The notes under the pieces were generated by a model. The model was not told the origin of the DNA and did not search any database. It worked only from the letters and a program-made list of their open reading frames with translations. 64,000 nt of DNA from Thermodesulfobacteriota bacterium (GTDB taxonomy: Bacteria; Desulfobacterota; Desulfobacteria; Desulfobacterales; Desulfosudaceae), in contig JBFMDX010000001.1 in NCBI GenBank assembly GCA_040753795.1, positions 186,001 to 250,000 of the forward strand, in the 5' to 3' direction. Position numbers and translations under genes: made by a program. Every line of letters starts with the position of its first letter. The stretch's first letter is position 1. This document shows positions 63,259 through 64,000 of the stretch, piece after piece.

Positions 63259-63288
63259 TTGACAGAAGGCGCATTCATAAGATACAAA
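63259..63288 (+). promoter_or_regulatory. Possible promoter of the exoprotein gene
   Basis: TTGACA (63259-63264) is followed by TACAAA at 63283-63288 (18-base spacer). The start codon of the next gene lies about 60 bases downstream. Confidence 0.4.
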
Positions 63289-63348
63289 ATAATGAATAAT
63301 TTATTTTTTCATTAATCCCCGGCGATATCCTTTCGGGGCGGAGTAGAA

Positions 63349-64000
63349 GTGAAGATGTCTCTGTTTTTCCGGACCGGCCGTTCGCTGGTGACAGAAATAT
63401 CACGGGCCGCTCTCTTTTCCACCCCCGGCACCTTTACCGTATTGAATTTCATCCTGGTTACTTTTTTCCTGCTCGTATGCCTGCCGCCGTTTGTTCTGGC
63501 CAACCCTGAAAACGGCCGGACCGTGGCCGGCCGGGCGTCCATCCACCAGCAGCCGGGCCTGACCACGGTCAATCAGATTTCCGACCGGGCGGTCATCAAC
63601 TGGCAGCGCTTTTCCATTGATTCCGGAGAAGTGACCCGCTTTAATCAGCCCTCGCCGCGTTCGGCCGTCCTGAACCGGGTAACCGGCGCGCTTTCGTCCG
63701 ACATCAACGGAAACCTCCAGGCCAACGGCCGGGTGTTTCTGATCAATCCCAACGGCGTGGTTGTCGGGCCGGAAGGCCGCATTCAGACCGGCGGGTTTAC
63801 CGCCTCCACCCTGGACCTGCCGGACGCGTCCTTTATGCAGGGGGGTGACCTGCTTTTTTCCGGCGGCTCCGCCGGGGGGGTAGTCAACCTGGGCAGCATC
63901 GCGGCCGAAAACGGGGACATCCTGCTGATTGGCCGCCAGGTGAAAAACGAGGGGATCCTCACCGCTCCTAACGGGACGGTAGGCCTGGCGGCGGGCGGTG
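63349..64000 (+). CDS. Two-partner-secretion exoprotein (filamentous haemagglutinin-type), N-terminal part
   Basis: The frame runs past the window end. After an extended signal peptide with a hydrophobic core (FTVLNFILVTFFLLVCLPPFVLA), the mature N-terminus is a TPS domain. It has the hallmarks RFNQPSPRSAVLNRVTG, INGNLQANGRVFLINPNGVVVG and GGFTASTLDL. Such proteins leave the cell through a TpsB pore and form long beta-helices for adhesion or contact-dependent functions. The start is GTG 63349, with GGAG 5 bases upstream; ATG 63355 is an alternative. No TpsB is visible yet and may follow. Confidence 0.9.
   Translation, partial: MKMSLFFRTGRSLVTEISRAALFSTPGTFTVLNFILVTFFLLVCLPPFVLANPENGRTVAGRASIHQQPGLTTVNQISDRAVINWQRFSIDSGEVTRFNQPSPRSAVLNRVTGALSSDINGNLQANGRVFLINPNGVVVGPEGRIQTGGFTASTLDLPDASFMQGGDLLFSGGSAGGVVNLGSIAAENGDILLIGRQVKNEGILTAPNGTVGLAAGG

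Noticed and set aside
63312-63572. 86-codon minus-strand frame near the window end
   Set aside because: It lies opposite the signal peptide and start of the two-partner-secretion protein, which has strong family motifs.

Overview
The window looks like a stretch of chromosome from a GC-rich anaerobic Desulfobacterota (formerly Deltaproteobacteria), most likely a sulfate reducer or relative of the Desulfobacterales. This is inferred from gene content: an anaerobic ribonucleotide reductase with its activase, a HesB-like selenoprotein typical of that group, TRAP transport with a TatT lipoprotein, a 4-hydroxybutyryl-CoA dehydratase homologue, a pterin-dependent methyltransferase, PilY1 and RNase J. 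No rRNA, tRNA, CRISPR array, transposase or prophage gene was seen.

Layout. 1-1.3 kb: end of a type IV pilus operon (PilY1 C-terminus and a PilY2-like protein). 1.3-5.1 kb: nitroreductase, enoyl-CoA isomerase-like protein, a UGA-containing HesB/IscA-like gene with a SECIS-like hairpin, a macro-domain protein, ndk and trmJ. 5.1-15.3 kb: one minus-strand operon, tatT-dctQ-dctM followed by five consecutive paralogous DctP-like genes, ending in a strong terminator. 15.7-19.8 kb: divergent gene for a 1386-residue membrane protein with an apparent internal duplication. 20.1-24.3 kb: small membrane protein, PAS histidine kinase, two response regulators and a diguanylate cyclase. 24.3-30.9 kb: TetR regulator with a promoter and operator, then a TolC/adaptor/RND efflux operon. 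31-39 kb: mpl, glycosyltransferase plus methyltransferase, AbfD-like dehydratase plus thioesterase, a toxin-antitoxin pair and a QueG-like ferredoxin-type protein. 38.5-44.4 kb (minus): a short conserved protein, then rnj, ftsK, methyltransferase and SGNH hydrolase. 44.5-48 kb: pheA-nadK-HDAC-methyltransferase, coupled by 4-base overlaps. 48.1-50.6 kb: a secreted 17-residue-repeat protein, hicBA and several palindromic repeats. 50.6-63.2 kb: class III nucleotidyl cyclase, metallophosphoesterase, polA, rtcB, nrdDG and pyrF. At the end, the start of a two-partner-secretion exoprotein.

Most notable points. (1) The TatT-type TRAP operon carries five substrate-binding paralogues, all with an extra N-terminal domain, three invariant cysteines and no canonical ligand-binding arginine. 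(2) The HesB-like gene reads through an in-frame UGA. (3) Two families of large imperfect palindromes (about 120-200 bp) share conserved cores while their stem sequences differ from copy to copy but stay self-complementary. (4) A pair of NrdR-like boxes exactly 31 bp apart overlaps the nrdD promoter. All homology statements come from reading motifs; no search was run.
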